Of a stretch of 64,000 nt of DNA, positions 1 through 8,349 are shown one piece after another (position 1 is the stretch's first letter; each line of letters begins with the position of its first letter). The stretch is from CALMFG01 sp963666035 (GTDB taxonomy: Bacteria > Bacillota > Clostridia > Christensenellales > CALMFG01), in the NCBI GenBank assembly GCA_963666035.2, contig CAXXJI010000004.1:1-64000 (forward strand), read 5' to 3'. The position numbers and the translations under genes are program-made. The notes beneath the pieces were generated by a model. The model saw only the letters and a program-made list of their open reading frames with translations, was not told the origin of the DNA and made no database searches.

Positions 1-537
1 GAAGCTGCCAAAGAGATCATCAAGAAAGAAGGTCCGGACAGTGTGACAGTGCGCAAAATCGCCGATTTGTCCGGTTACTCATATGGCTCTATCTATAATT
101 ACTATAAAGATTTGGATGAGTTGATGTTTGAAACACGAAACGCAATGATCTATGACATGATGGCGATGATGGGGGAGGGATCGCATGATTCGCTCTCCAG
201 TGTGGAGGATTTTAAACGGATTAACCGAATTTTTTTAGATTTCTTCATCGATAATCCTCATATCTATACATTTTTTTATAATTATCCGATTAAAAAAGTC
301 GGCATGACACCGATCGAGGAGATGAATTTAAGCGAAAGAAATAAGATGAACTATATGCCGTTTGTTGAAAACGGGATGATTCAGGAATCTGATCTGGAGG
401 CGGTTTTTAAATCAATTTTATACAGCCTGTACGGCCTTTTAACACTATACTTCTCTTCATATGCGATGACCAAGGAACAGGCGCATAATGATTTGGACAA
501 TATTATTGAATATATTTTAAGAAAGAGGTCAATATGA
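1..537 (+). CDS. TetR-family transcriptional regulator (5' end outside window)
   Basis: The frame is open from base 1, so the gene starts upstream of the window. The first visible residues (EAAKEIIKKEGPDSVTVRKI) are the end of helix 1 and start of the TetR N-terminal HTH. They lead into ADLSGYSYGSIYNYYKDLDE, which has the recognition-helix pattern of TetR regulators. The remaining ~130 residues form the variable ligand-binding domain, rich in aromatic residues (HIYTFFYNY), and show no recognisable ligand signature. The stop overlaps the ATG of the flavodoxin gene (ATGA), so the regulator is cotranscribed and translationally coupled with it. It probably controls the flavodoxin/FMN-binding pair (inference). 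Family call is secure; effector unknown. Confidence 0.88.
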   Translation, partial: EAAKEIIKKEGPDSVTVRKIADLSGYSYGSIYNYYKDLDELMFETRNAMIYDMMAMMGEGSHDSLSSVEDFKRINRIFLDFFIDNPHIYTFFYNYPIKKVGMTPIEEMNLSERNKMNYMPFVENGMIQESDLEAVFKSILYSLYGLLTLYFSSYAMTKEQAHNDLDNIIEYILRKRSI

Positions 538-989
538 AAATTGGAATTGTGGTATATTCGGCGACGGGCAACACGCTGAGCGTGGCAGAACGGATAAAAA
601 AAGCACTAGAGGCGAAAGGCAAGAAAGCCGATCTCTTGCGGGTCACTGCGAGCGGGTCAAGCAGTCAGACGATATCGCTCATCAGTACGCCCGACCTGAC
701 CGGATACGATCAGCTGATTATCGGGGCGCCGATCAATGGTTTTATGCTGTGCCGCGCGATGCAGATGTATTTAAAATCACAAGGTAACATGCAGGGCAGG
801 ACGATCAATTGTTTTGTCACACAGCAGCTAAAGCACTCGTTTTTGGGCGGGAATCAGGGCATCCGTCTGATGTGCGAATTATGTGAAACAAACGGAGGCA
901 CTATACAAAACACGGCGATTGTTCACTGGTCTTCACCCCGGCGGGAATCGGAAATTGAAACGGCAGTTACCATGATGTCGGGAATATAA
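534..989 (+). CDS. Flavodoxin-family protein
   Basis: Protein of 151 residues beginning MKIGIVVYSATGNTLSVAER. The Y-S-A-T-G-N-T segment after the first beta strand is the phosphate-binding loop of flavodoxins (T/S-x-T-G-x-T). A later strand plus IIGAPINGF matches the second FMN-contact region. Length fits a short-chain flavodoxin. The start overlaps the stop of the TetR gene by four bases. The next gene, encoding an FMN-binding membrane protein, begins 8 bp downstream, suggesting a small flavin-based electron-transfer unit. Partner reductase unknown. Confidence 0.85.
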   Translation: MKIGIVVYSATGNTLSVAERIKKALEAKGKKADLLRVTASGSSSQTISLISTPDLTGYDQLIIGAPINGFMLCRAMQMYLKSQGNMQGRTINCFVTQQLKHSFLGGNQGIRLMCELCETNGGTIQNTAIVHWSSPRRESEIETAVTMMSGI

Positions 990-996
990 GGAGAGT

Positions 997-1380
997 ATGA
1001 TGAAAGTATTCAAAGTCATTGGATTAGTTCTGGTCGGCATCATTGCACTGACGGTGGTGATGGCTGGATTCGGAATGATTGGGCTGAAACAAGCACGCAC
1101 ACTTGAGATACAGTCGGTGAACCTTTCCGAGGTGTCGGATGGCGTGTATACTGGTGTTTACGACAATGCGAGATGGAGCAATACGGTCAAAGTAACAGTG
1201 AAGGATCATAAGATCATCTCGGTTGATATCATCAAGTCGGGCAACAGTTCGCAGATTATGGTATTGGATGAGATCATCAGCACCGTCATTGACCGCCAGC
1301 AAGTGGATATTGACACCGTCTCGGGTGCCACAGCCACAACAAACTCGTTATTGAAAGCCATTGAAAACGCGCTGGAGTAA
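997..1380 (+). CDS. Membrane-anchored FMN-binding domain protein
   Basis: Protein of 127 residues with one N-terminal membrane segment (about residues 5-30, VIGLVLVGIIALTVVMAGF). An extracytoplasmic FMN-binding domain (NqrC/RnfG C-terminal type) follows. The motif DTVSGATATT near residue 107 resembles the S-G-A-T site where ApbE transferases attach FMN covalently to threonine. No apbE gene is in the window. A GGAGAG ribosome-binding site precedes the ATG. It ends the TetR-flavodoxin operon and is followed by a terminator shared with the convergent phosphatase gene. Extracytoplasmic electron transfer is inferred from family and context. Confidence 0.82.
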   Translation: MMKVFKVIGLVLVGIIALTVVMAGFGMIGLKQARTLEIQSVNLSEVSDGVYTGVYDNARWSNTVKVTVKDHKIISVDIIKSGNSSQIMVLDEIISTVIDRQQVDIDTVSGATATTNSLLKAIENALE

Positions 1381-1397
1381 GAATCAACATACAGATA

Positions 1398-1426
1398 AAA
1401 AAACGGCTTAAAGCCGTATTTTTTTG
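1398..1426. terminator. Bidirectional intrinsic terminator
   Basis: Inverted repeat ACGGCTT/AAGCCGT (1403-1417) is flanked by an A tract on the left and a T tract on the right, so it can terminate both the FMN-binding gene (+) and the phosphatase gene (-). Confidence 0.8.
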
Positions 1427-2313
1427 AGCAAATATCCTTCCAAATTATCGCTTTCACAGGCAGTAAAACCGTCAGCACCGATCAGATTGGTGAAGGTCTG
1501 CATCAAAAGCGCCCCAAAAACGATAACATCCGCTCGTTTTTCATCCAATCCAGTCAAGTCTTTTCGCTCTGCCAGTGTCATCCCGCGTAACCGTTCGGCC
1601 AGCGCGTCCAGTTTGGTTTGACTGAGCGCATAACCGTCTACTTTGTCCGGATCATATGTTTTAAGTGACTGCGCGATCGCGGCCAGTGCCGTACCCGTAC
1701 CGCCGATGCCCAGCCATGTATCTGCCGATAGGTTTTTGGGCAGCTCGCTAAAAATATGCTGAATATGCGCTCTGCATTCATCATATGCGGTAAGGTTGCT
1801 GGGTGATGCGGAGGAAAACATCTGCAAAAGGCGCACCGTACCGACCTTAAAGCTTCTGGCATATTCGATTTTGCCATTTTCTCCAACGACAACCTCGGTA
1901 CTTCCGCCGCCGATATCGATCAGCCCCAGCCGCCCGCTTATGCCGCCCGCGGCGCCGAGATATCCGATATCCGCTTCGAATTCGCCCGGAATCACATCCA
2001 CTGTCACACCGCAGTATTCCTTTATATGGTTGATGAAATCCTTTGTGTTCTCGGCTTCCCGAACCGCCGATGTGGCGAACGCATAAAAATCTCTGAGGTT
2101 TTCGGAACGGGCAATATCGATAAATTCGTTAAGCGCGGAAGAAGCTCGCAGCATGGCGGCGTTAGTGATGCGCCCTTCGGTCATCTTTTCGCCGAGCCGG
2201 ATGGTTTTAAGATGCTTTTTCACCGAAATGATCATACCATCCTGTACCTCGGCGATCATCAAACGGGCCGAATTGGTGCCGAAATCGACCACGGCATAGG
2301 TTGTTTTTCTCAT
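1408..2313 (-). CDS. Ppx/GppA family exopolyphosphatase / guanosine pentaphosphatase
   Basis: Protein of 301 residues if started at the ATG complementary to 2311-2313, which has a GAGGAAC ribosome-binding site; an upstream in-frame extension lacks one. It is an ASKHA-fold phosphatase: phosphate-1 loop VDFGTNSARLMIAEV at the N-terminus, YAFATSAVREAEN, phosphate-2 loop LIDIGGGSTEVVVG near residue 130, and LGIGGTGTALAAI later. The family hydrolyses polyphosphate and/or pppGpp; sequence alone does not decide the substrate. A VTC polyphosphate polymerase is encoded about 3.5 kb away, so a polyphosphate role is plausible but not shown. Length is typical of the short Ppx class without an HD domain. 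Confidence 0.88.
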   Translation of the reverse strand: MRKTTYAVVDFGTNSARLMIAEVQDGMIISVKKHLKTIRLGEKMTEGRITNAAMLRASSALNEFIDIARSENLRDFYAFATSAVREAENTKDFINHIKEYCGVTVDVIPGEFEADIGYLGAAGGISGRLGLIDIGGGSTEVVVGENGKIEYARSFKVGTVRLLQMFSSASPSNLTAYDECRAHIQHIFSELPKNLSADTWLGIGGTGTALAAIAQSLKTYDPDKVDGYALSQTKLDALAERLRGMTLAERKDLTGLDEKRADVIVFGALLMQTFTNLIGADGFTACESDNLEGYLLKKIRL

Positions 2314-2413
2314 AATTGTTCCTCTACATATCTTTTTGTCGCGTACTATTATGGCACACATGCCTGTACTGACGCAAATCCTTTTCTTCGAAACACAATA
2401 AAAATCTCCCGTT

Positions 2414-2697
2414 AACACTTTATTAACATATATTACACAACGATAACATACTTATCCACAGGCCATTCACCGAAAAAGTGCAAAACTAAGGGTGTTTTAA
2501 AAAATATTCACGTTTCATCCACAAATGCTGGATATGAATCCACAGAAAACTGTGGATAAGTGCCCGTTTTGGACAAAACTGAAAGAGTTGTGAACAAAAC
2601 GTATCAAAATAGGCAAATCCTTGCTCACGATACCCAATTGTGTTAGAATATTTCTGGTTTTTAGGTCATTTGACCTTGAATTTTACGGGAGAAAAGC
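2414..2697. other. AT-rich intergenic region with a DnaA-box cluster (candidate replication or DnaA-regulated site)
   Basis: Two perfect DnaA boxes are visible: TTATCCACA at 2452-2460 and its reverse complement TGTGGATAA at 2551-2559. One-mismatch (TCATCCACA, 2515-2523) and two-mismatch (GAATCCACA, 2536-2544) copies lie between them. AT-rich sequence lies just left of the first box (2411-2450). No coding frame is supported here. dnaA, dnaN and gyrB are not in the window, so this may be an origin element, a titration site or a DnaA-controlled promoter region. Confidence 0.5.
2621..2649 (+). promoter_or_regulatory. Sigma-A type promoter for the CotH gene
   Basis: TTGCTC at 2621-2626, 17-bp spacer, TAGAAT at 2644-2649. 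The predicted transcript starts about 40 bp before the CotH start codon and just right of the DnaA boxes. Confidence 0.55.
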
Positions 2698-5600
2698 ATG
2701 CGGAAAAATACAGCGATTCAAATTTTATCGATCATTATTGTCGTCGCTCTTGCAATCGGCGTGGCAATTTATTTTTTTACTACCGAGAATAACAAAATAG
2801 CGGTGAAGAACGGCGGGGCGACCGGTGTTATCATCAATGAGGTGATGTCGTCTAACTCCGGTTTTTTGCCGGATCAGGACGGTGATTTTCCTGACTGGAT
2901 TGAGCTTTATAATCCCACGGATGCCGAGATCAATCTGGCGGGCTATGGGCTCTCGGATGACGAAGGCGAGCCGATCAAATATGCTTTGCCGGATATCACG
3001 ATTGCGCCATATGGCTATTTAATCGTTTTTGCTTCGGATAAAGGGATTTCGTCGGTGGAAGCCCCTTATCAGCATACCAATTTCAAACTCAGTGCGAAAG
3101 GGGATTTGATTATTCTCTCCAATCGTGCAGGGGTGATGCTGGACCGGATGGAGCTTGGCGCGATTCCGACCAATCAGTCGATTGGCAGGAATCCTGATAA
3201 TCCGGAAACGATTGAAACCTATACCGAATGCACTCCGGGATTTGCTAATTCTGAGCAGGGGCTGGCGGATTTTAAAGCCAGCAGATTGGTGGAAAATCCA
3301 GAGCTGATTATCACCGAGGTGATGACCAGCAACAAGACGATGGTGCGGGACAACAACGGCGAATATAATGATTGGATTGAGATTTATAATCAAAGCGGCA
3401 GCACGGTCAATCTTTCGGATTACTACATTTCGGATGACCCTGCCGATCCGCTGAGTTTTCTTTTGCCGGATATTGATTTAAAAGCCGGAGAATATTATAT
3501 CATCTATGCATCGGGTGATATCAACAAAACCGACGATGTGAAAGATGGTGTACACACCGATTTTCGGTTGTCATCGTTTAAAGAGACACTGGTGCTGTCC
3601 AGTAAAACGGGTCAGACGTTGGATACCGTAGAGATTGAAGAAGTATCCAGCGACCACACATACCAACGGCAGATGGAATCTGGCGCCTATACCGCCACGT
3701 GGGCAACCGCCCTCAATCCTTCGCCCGGATACGATAATACAGATGACGGAGCAGCACGCTATCGCGAGCTTAATCCGCTGGTGATGGGCGATATTATCAT
3801 CAGTGAAGTGGTTTTTTCTAATGATGAATATGCGGTTGAATATGACGGCGAATATTATGATTGGATAGAGCTGTATAATCGCGGAAGCGGTATCGTGAAT
3901 CTGGCCGGATACGGCATAACCAACAACACAGGCAATCCCGGCAAGTGGCGGTTTCCAGATACGACCATCAGGCCGGGCGAGTATCTGGTGGTACAGGCTT
4001 CGGGGTTGGGTGAATCGGGCAAAACCGCAGAAGAGATAAAAAAAAAATACCTTCACACCAACTTCTCGCTTTCACTTGACGGCGAGATTATTGCATTATT
4101 TGACAGTGAAAACAATCTGCTGGACCGTTATGCGATAGAGGGTCTGCCGGCCAACGTGTCGGCGGGGCGGCAGGGGAACAGCGATAATATTTTTGTTTTT
4201 CCGGTGCCCACGCCCGGTGTGATGAATACCGGAGGACTTGTGGGATATACTGAGAACCCGGAATTTTTGCTGGAACCCGGCTTCTATGCGGGAACCCAGA
4301 GTATCACTATTTCAGCGCCAAGCAGTGCGACGATATACTATACACTGGATGGCAGTACACCGGATATGAACTCTCAAATCTATTCCGGGCCCATCACGGC
4401 CAGCGAGACCGTGATCGTCCGCGCAGTGGCACAAAAAGAAGGACTGCTTGAATCTGATGTCATCACAGGCGGGTATTTTATCGATGTGATCCATGGCGTG
4501 GACGTCATCTCCATCGTCACCGATCCGGAAAATCTCTGGAGTGACGACAAAGGCATTTATGCCGTTGGTAACAATGTAGATATGAATGACCCGCGGCTTG
4601 CGGGCAACGAATATTTGACCGGCGACCAATCGGGTGTGTTCAACATCCAATCAGCGGACGATGGGAATCCCGATACGTCCTGGGACACGGATATTGCCAA
4701 CGCCAAAGCCGCTTTGACCAAGGCAAACTTCTATGTGAAGGATTGGGAAGTGCCGGGAAATTTTTCATTCTATATCGGCGGCCAGCAGGTGTTCAGCCAG
4801 GATATCGGTATACAGCTGTTCGGCTCCTATTCGCGCGATGAAGTACAAAAGTCTTTTGCCATCTATGCGCGCGGGAAATACGGCAACACCGAAATGGCTT
4901 ATCCGTTCTTTGACAATCGAGACTTTACGTCCTACCGTTCGCTGATTGCCCGGCAATCGGGAAATGACTGCAAATATTCGCGTATTCGCGATATCTTTAT
5001 GACCTCTCTGATGGAGCAGGGAAGCGGGGACACTGAACGGGTGCAGACTCAGGCATTTCGTCAGTGCGTGCTGTACCTTAACGGGAAATATTGGGGAATC
5101 TATAACCTGCGTGAAAAGCCCAGCAAATATTATGCGGCGGTTCGATCCTATTCTCCGGATCCGGCAGAGGATATTGACTTTCTAAAAGGCAATGCCGGAG
5201 ACGGCCAGGTGCTGAATGGGTCCAACAAGGACTATAAGGCGCTGGAAAAATTTATGGACGATAACGATATCGGGATCGCTTCGAATTACGAATATGTGAA
5301 GTCCCAGATGGATGTTGAGAATTTCATGGATTGGCTGATCGCCGAAGTATACTTCTACAACACAGACGACGGTAACCGCAAGTTCTACCGCGTGAATACG
5401 GATGACGCGAAATGGCACTGGATTCTCTATGATCTGGATTGGGCGATGTGGGCGACCAGCGGCAATTTCCGATATAAAAATAATTATCTGGAAGAAGTGC
5501 TGAATCCGAATGGAACGGGACAGGGCAATGCGTTTTCCACATCCATCGCAAGGGGCTTGATGGAAAACGACGAATGGCGTGAGGCGTTTATCGAGCGTTA

Positions 5601-5850
5601 TGCCTACTATATTAACGAGGTGTTTGACCCGGACAAGTCGTTGCCGTATATGATGGAACTGGCGGCCAATATTGAGCCCGAAGTGGAACACGAATGCGAA
5701 GTATTCGACTGGCCCAACAACTTTGAAACGCAAATCAATATGATGAAAACATTTCTCGAAAACCGTCCGTACTATGCCAAACTGCATTTGCAGGAGGAAC
5801 TCGGCATTTCGGATGCGCGTATGGAAGAATTGTTTGGAGACTGGAAATAG
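2698..5850 (+). CDS. CotH-family kinase with three lamin-tail domains and a chitobiase-like C-terminal-type domain
   Basis: Protein of 1050 residues. An N-terminal signal anchor (residues ~6-27) is followed by three tandem lamin-tail domains starting near residues 42, 200 and 362; each opens with an I-I-x-E-V-x-x-S-N pattern and holds a DWIE[LI]YN motif. A chitobiase/hexosaminidase C-terminal-type module (~520-590, YYTLDGSTPD) comes next, then a CotH kinase domain to the end. The kinase part has YLNGKYWGIYNLREKPSKYY and the acidic YDLDWAMW motif expected for the metal-binding catalytic site. CotH kinases phosphorylate spore coat proteins in Bacillus. Here the anchor and lamin-tail array suggest an extracytoplasmic, surface-attached enzyme. 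A GGGAGA site precedes the ATG. The VTC gene follows after 3 bp. Confidence 0.9.
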   Translation: MRKNTAIQILSIIIVVALAIGVAIYFFTTENNKIAVKNGGATGVIINEVMSSNSGFLPDQDGDFPDWIELYNPTDAEINLAGYGLSDDEGEPIKYALPDITIAPYGYLIVFASDKGISSVEAPYQHTNFKLSAKGDLIILSNRAGVMLDRMELGAIPTNQSIGRNPDNPETIETYTECTPGFANSEQGLADFKASRLVENPELIITEVMTSNKTMVRDNNGEYNDWIEIYNQSGSTVNLSDYYISDDPADPLSFLLPDIDLKAGEYYIIYASGDINKTDDVKDGVHTDFRLSSFKETLVLSSKTGQTLDTVEIEEVSSDHTYQRQMESGAYTATWATALNPSPGYDNTDDGAARYRELNPLVMGDIIISEVVFSNDEYAVEYDGEYYDWIELYNRGSGIVNLAGYGITNNTGNPGKWRFPDTTIRPGEYLVVQASGLGESGKTAEEIKKKYLHTNFSLSLDGEIIALFDSENNLLDRYAIEGLPANVSAGRQGNSDNIFVFPVPTPGVMNTGGLVGYTENPEFLLEPGFYAGTQSITISAPSSATIYYTLDGSTPDMNSQIYSGPITASETVIVRAVAQKEGLLESDVITGGYFIDVIHGVDVISIVTDPENLWSDDKGIYAVGNNVDMNDPRLAGNEYLTGDQSGVFNIQSADDGNPDTSWDTDIANAKAALTKANFYVKDWEVPGNFSFYIGGQQVFSQDIGIQLFGSYSRDEVQKSFAIYARGKYGNTEMAYPFFDNRDFTSYRSLIARQSGNDCKYSRIRDIFMTSLMEQGSGDTERVQTQAFRQCVLYLNGKYWGIYNLREKPSKYYAAVRSYSPDPAEDIDFLKGNAGDGQVLNGSNKDYKALEKFMDDNDIGIASNYEYVKSQMDVENFMDWLIAEVYFYNTDDGNRKFYRVNTDDAKWHWILYDLDWAMWATSGNFRYKNNYLEEVLNPNGTGQGNAFSTSIARGLMENDEWREAFIERYAYYINEVFDPDKSLPYMMELAANIEPEVEHECEVFDWPNNFETQINMMKTFLENRPYYAKLHLQEELGISDARMEELFGDWK

Positions 5851-5853
5851 GCT

Positions 5854-7317
5854 ATGGCAAAGAAGAAAGACATAGAAATCAAATCATCCGGTTATTTTGA
5901 AAAAAAGCGATCGGTGCGGAATCCGGATTCGCCCGAAGCTCGTGCCGAGCGGCGCGCCCAAAAAGCTGAAACGCGGCATGCTGAGGCCGAAGCACACGTT
6001 GAAGCGATGCTGGCCGAAGAGCGTAAGCGCAAAGCCGAAGTGGAAGCGCGCAAAGAGAAGCTGTGGCAGGAAAAGGGATTTGCCGAACAGCCGCGTATTC
6101 AGGTAAGACAAGGGAAAACCGAGTTTAAACCCGAAACATTGGATCGTGACCGCGAAAAGCCGAAGCCCAAGGTGGAAACCAATGAGCCGCTGATTGCGGT
6201 GGAACGCGGCGAAGCGCCCAAGGTGGTCATCACCCGAAAGGGTGAAAAACCGCTGGAGCAAACGCTGGAACTTAAAAAGCGGGATGTGCTGTTTGAGGAT
6301 TTGGTGGAAACTCCGGCCATCATGCGTGAAAAAGCCAAGCTTTCGGAAAAGCTGGAACCTGAGGCGCCTAAGCCGAAGTCAACCGAGGCAAAATCTGCAG
6401 AATCGTTAAAGCCGCTGCTCACGCGCGATCATAACACCGAAGCACTGGAAACGCAGCGGCCCATGCTGCGGCCGAAGGGGCAGGAGAAACCGAAATACGA
6501 CGACGCGAAACTGGCGGTGCAGGCGGCGGCACAGGATGTCCGCATCCGCTCGCTGGAAGCGGCCGAAGCGCGGAAAAGCCCGATGATTAAAACATCGGCC
6601 CGGCCTAAAAGGGCGATACGTGCCGATAGTGAACGGGTATACCGTCATGAGCTGAAGTATTATATCTCGGAAGCCGATTATATTCTGCTCTCGCGCCAGC
6701 TAAATGCACTTTTAAAACACGATGAAAACGCAGGGGCGGATGGCGACTATTATATCCGGTCATTATACTTTGATGATTTTAAAAACACGGCGCTGGTGGA
6801 AAAACTGGCAGGCGTGGAAAAACGAAAGAAGTACCGGATCCGGATTTATGGTCTGAAGGACGACATGATTCGGCTGGAGCGCAAAAACAAAGATAAAGAT
6901 TTTATCAGCAAGGACAGCTTAAAGCTTTCACGTGCAGAATATGATAAAATCATGGCCGGAGATGTGGGATTTCTTCTAAAAAAAGATAATCAGCTGGCCA
7001 AGGACTTCTATTACGAAGTGAAAACCAAAAATTTAAAGCCGACGGTGATTGTGGATTATGTGCGGGAGGCCTATGTGCACCCGATTAAAAACTTGCGTAT
7101 CACCTTTGATAAGATGGTAAAAACCGGCCGCGGCGCCACCGATATGTTTGATGGAAAAGTGCCGCTGGCTACGGTCTTAAAACCTGGCACCGTGGTGATG
7201 GAAGTGAAGTTCCAGCACGGTTTGCCCGATTACCTGATTGCCGTGCTCAATACAGCCAAGGCGGCGCAGCGATCGGCGATATCCAAATATGCGCTATGCC
7301 GGAAATATGAAACTTAA
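5854..7317 (+). CDS. VTC-domain polyphosphate polymerase-like protein with long charged N-terminus
   Basis: Protein of 487 residues. Residues 1-~250 are Lys/Glu/Ala-rich low-complexity sequence, probably coiled coil or disordered. Residues ~258-487 form a VTC domain of the triphosphate-tunnel superfamily: RHELKYYIS, YYIRSLYFDDF, the basic YRIRIYG strand, RLERKNKDKDFISK, YYEVKTKNLKPTVIVDY and the acidic VVMEVKF strand near the end. VTC domains make inorganic polyphosphate from nucleotide in eukaryotes; bacterial members are assumed to do the same but substrates vary. The domain is complete with its basic and acidic tunnel residues. It lies 3 bp after the CotH gene, with its ribosome-binding site inside that gene's end, and 49 bp before DUF4956, so the three form an operon. 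Confidence 0.87.
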   Translation: MAKKKDIEIKSSGYFEKKRSVRNPDSPEARAERRAQKAETRHAEAEAHVEAMLAEERKRKAEVEARKEKLWQEKGFAEQPRIQVRQGKTEFKPETLDRDREKPKPKVETNEPLIAVERGEAPKVVITRKGEKPLEQTLELKKRDVLFEDLVETPAIMREKAKLSEKLEPEAPKPKSTEAKSAESLKPLLTRDHNTEALETQRPMLRPKGQEKPKYDDAKLAVQAAAQDVRIRSLEAAEARKSPMIKTSARPKRAIRADSERVYRHELKYYISEADYILLSRQLNALLKHDENAGADGDYYIRSLYFDDFKNTALVEKLAGVEKRKKYRIRIYGLKDDMIRLERKNKDKDFISKDSLKLSRAEYDKIMAGDVGFLLKKDNQLAKDFYYEVKTKNLKPTVIVDYVREAYVHPIKNLRITFDKMVKTGRGATDMFDGKVPLATVLKPGTVVMEVKFQHGLPDYLIAVLNTAKAAQRSAISKYALCRKYET

Positions 7318-7366
7318 AATAATAAATATCATGATATAAATTTTAAGAAGGAAATGGTGAAACTTT

Positions 7367-8044
7367 ATGTCTACACAAGATGTCATTAAAAACAGTGTGC
7401 TCGATAACTTTGCGCTGGCGGCGGATTTGCCCATTCAAAGCGTGCTGGTCACGTTGGTGCTCAGCTTTGTCTGCGGGCTGGTCATTTATTGGATTTATAA
7501 ACGTACTTTCAGCGGGGTGATGTTCTCTAAGAACTTTGCGGCCTCACTGATTATGATTACCATGGTCACAGCCATGATTATCATGCCGATCACGATCAAC
7601 GTTGGCCTAGCGCTAGGTGCTGTGGGTGCGCTGTCCATCGTGCGTTTCAGAACGGCAGTGAAAGAGCCGATGGATACCATCTTTATGTTTTGGGGCATCG
7701 CCACCGGCTTGACTTTGGGAGCAAGGCAATATGCGGTAGCGGGCCTTGGCGTACTGGTGATTGCGGCGCTGATGCTGGTGCTGTCCATGTTCAAGTTCAA
7801 AAAGGATCGTCCGTATCTGCTGATTCTTTCGTTCACATCGGAGGCCAAAACCGAAGTGCAAAATGCGCTGAGAAAACTGCCGCAGGGCAATTTGAAATCC
7901 AAGACCGTGTCGGGCGGGCTGATTGAACTGACCATTGAGATGAGTGTGCGTGAATCCGACTTTGCGGTGGTGGAAACCATTGCGGCGATTGAAGGCGTCA
8001 ATGACGCATCCTTAATCTCATATGCCGGCGATGTGGTGGGCTAA
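7367..8044 (+). CDS. DUF4956 membrane protein
   Basis: Protein of 225 residues with about four membrane segments (starting near residues 25, 52, 78 and 108). The third is glycine-rich (LALGAVGALSIVRFR). A soluble C-terminal domain of ~75 residues follows (YLLILSFTSEAKTEV onward), predicted alpha/beta. This matches the DUF4956 family, whose genes often sit beside VTC and CotH genes. The biochemical role is not established; export, polymer translocation or membrane recruitment of the VTC enzyme are possibilities. AAGAAGG precedes the ATG at 7367. A terminator-like hairpin follows. Confidence 0.85.
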   Translation: MSTQDVIKNSVLDNFALAADLPIQSVLVTLVLSFVCGLVIYWIYKRTFSGVMFSKNFAASLIMITMVTAMIIMPITINVGLALGAVGALSIVRFRTAVKEPMDTIFMFWGIATGLTLGARQYAVAGLGVLVIAALMLVLSMFKFKKDRPYLLILSFTSEAKTEVQNALRKLPQGNLKSKTVSGGLIELTIEMSVRESDFAVVETIAAIEGVNDASLISYAGDVVG

Positions 8045-8070
8045 GCATTAAGGTCAAACAATAGTTTATT

Positions 8071-8107
8071 AAAAGCAAAGGCATACAAGCGCTTTTGCTT
8101 TTTTTGT
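8071..8107 (+). terminator. Intrinsic terminator after the CotH-VTC-DUF4956 operon
   Basis: AAAGCAAAGGC pairs imperfectly with GCGCTTTTGCTTT, followed by a run of T. Confidence 0.6.
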
Positions 8108-8349
8108 GCCATTTTTGGGACAGCTTTTTCGGTTGAATGATAGATAAAATAAAGCACAGAATCAAAAACAGCTTTTCTTGGTGGTGACGGTTTGTTTCGC
8201 TTGTTGTGTTTCGGGGCAGATTGTCTGTTCGAGTTTTGCCGGCCGTTAGATTTTTTAAACAGAAATTCAATGAATCCGCTTTCAAATCTGCTTTGGCATG
8301 TTATAATAACCAAAAAGCAAAGCGAATCGAATGCGTTTTTGGTGGCCGG

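Noticed and set aside
5182..5787. 201-codon open frame on the minus strand within the CotH gene
   Set aside because: It is fully inside a well-supported gene, has no ribosome-binding site, and its protein (rich in Ile/Val/His/Arg) shows no domain; it is a shadow of codon use.
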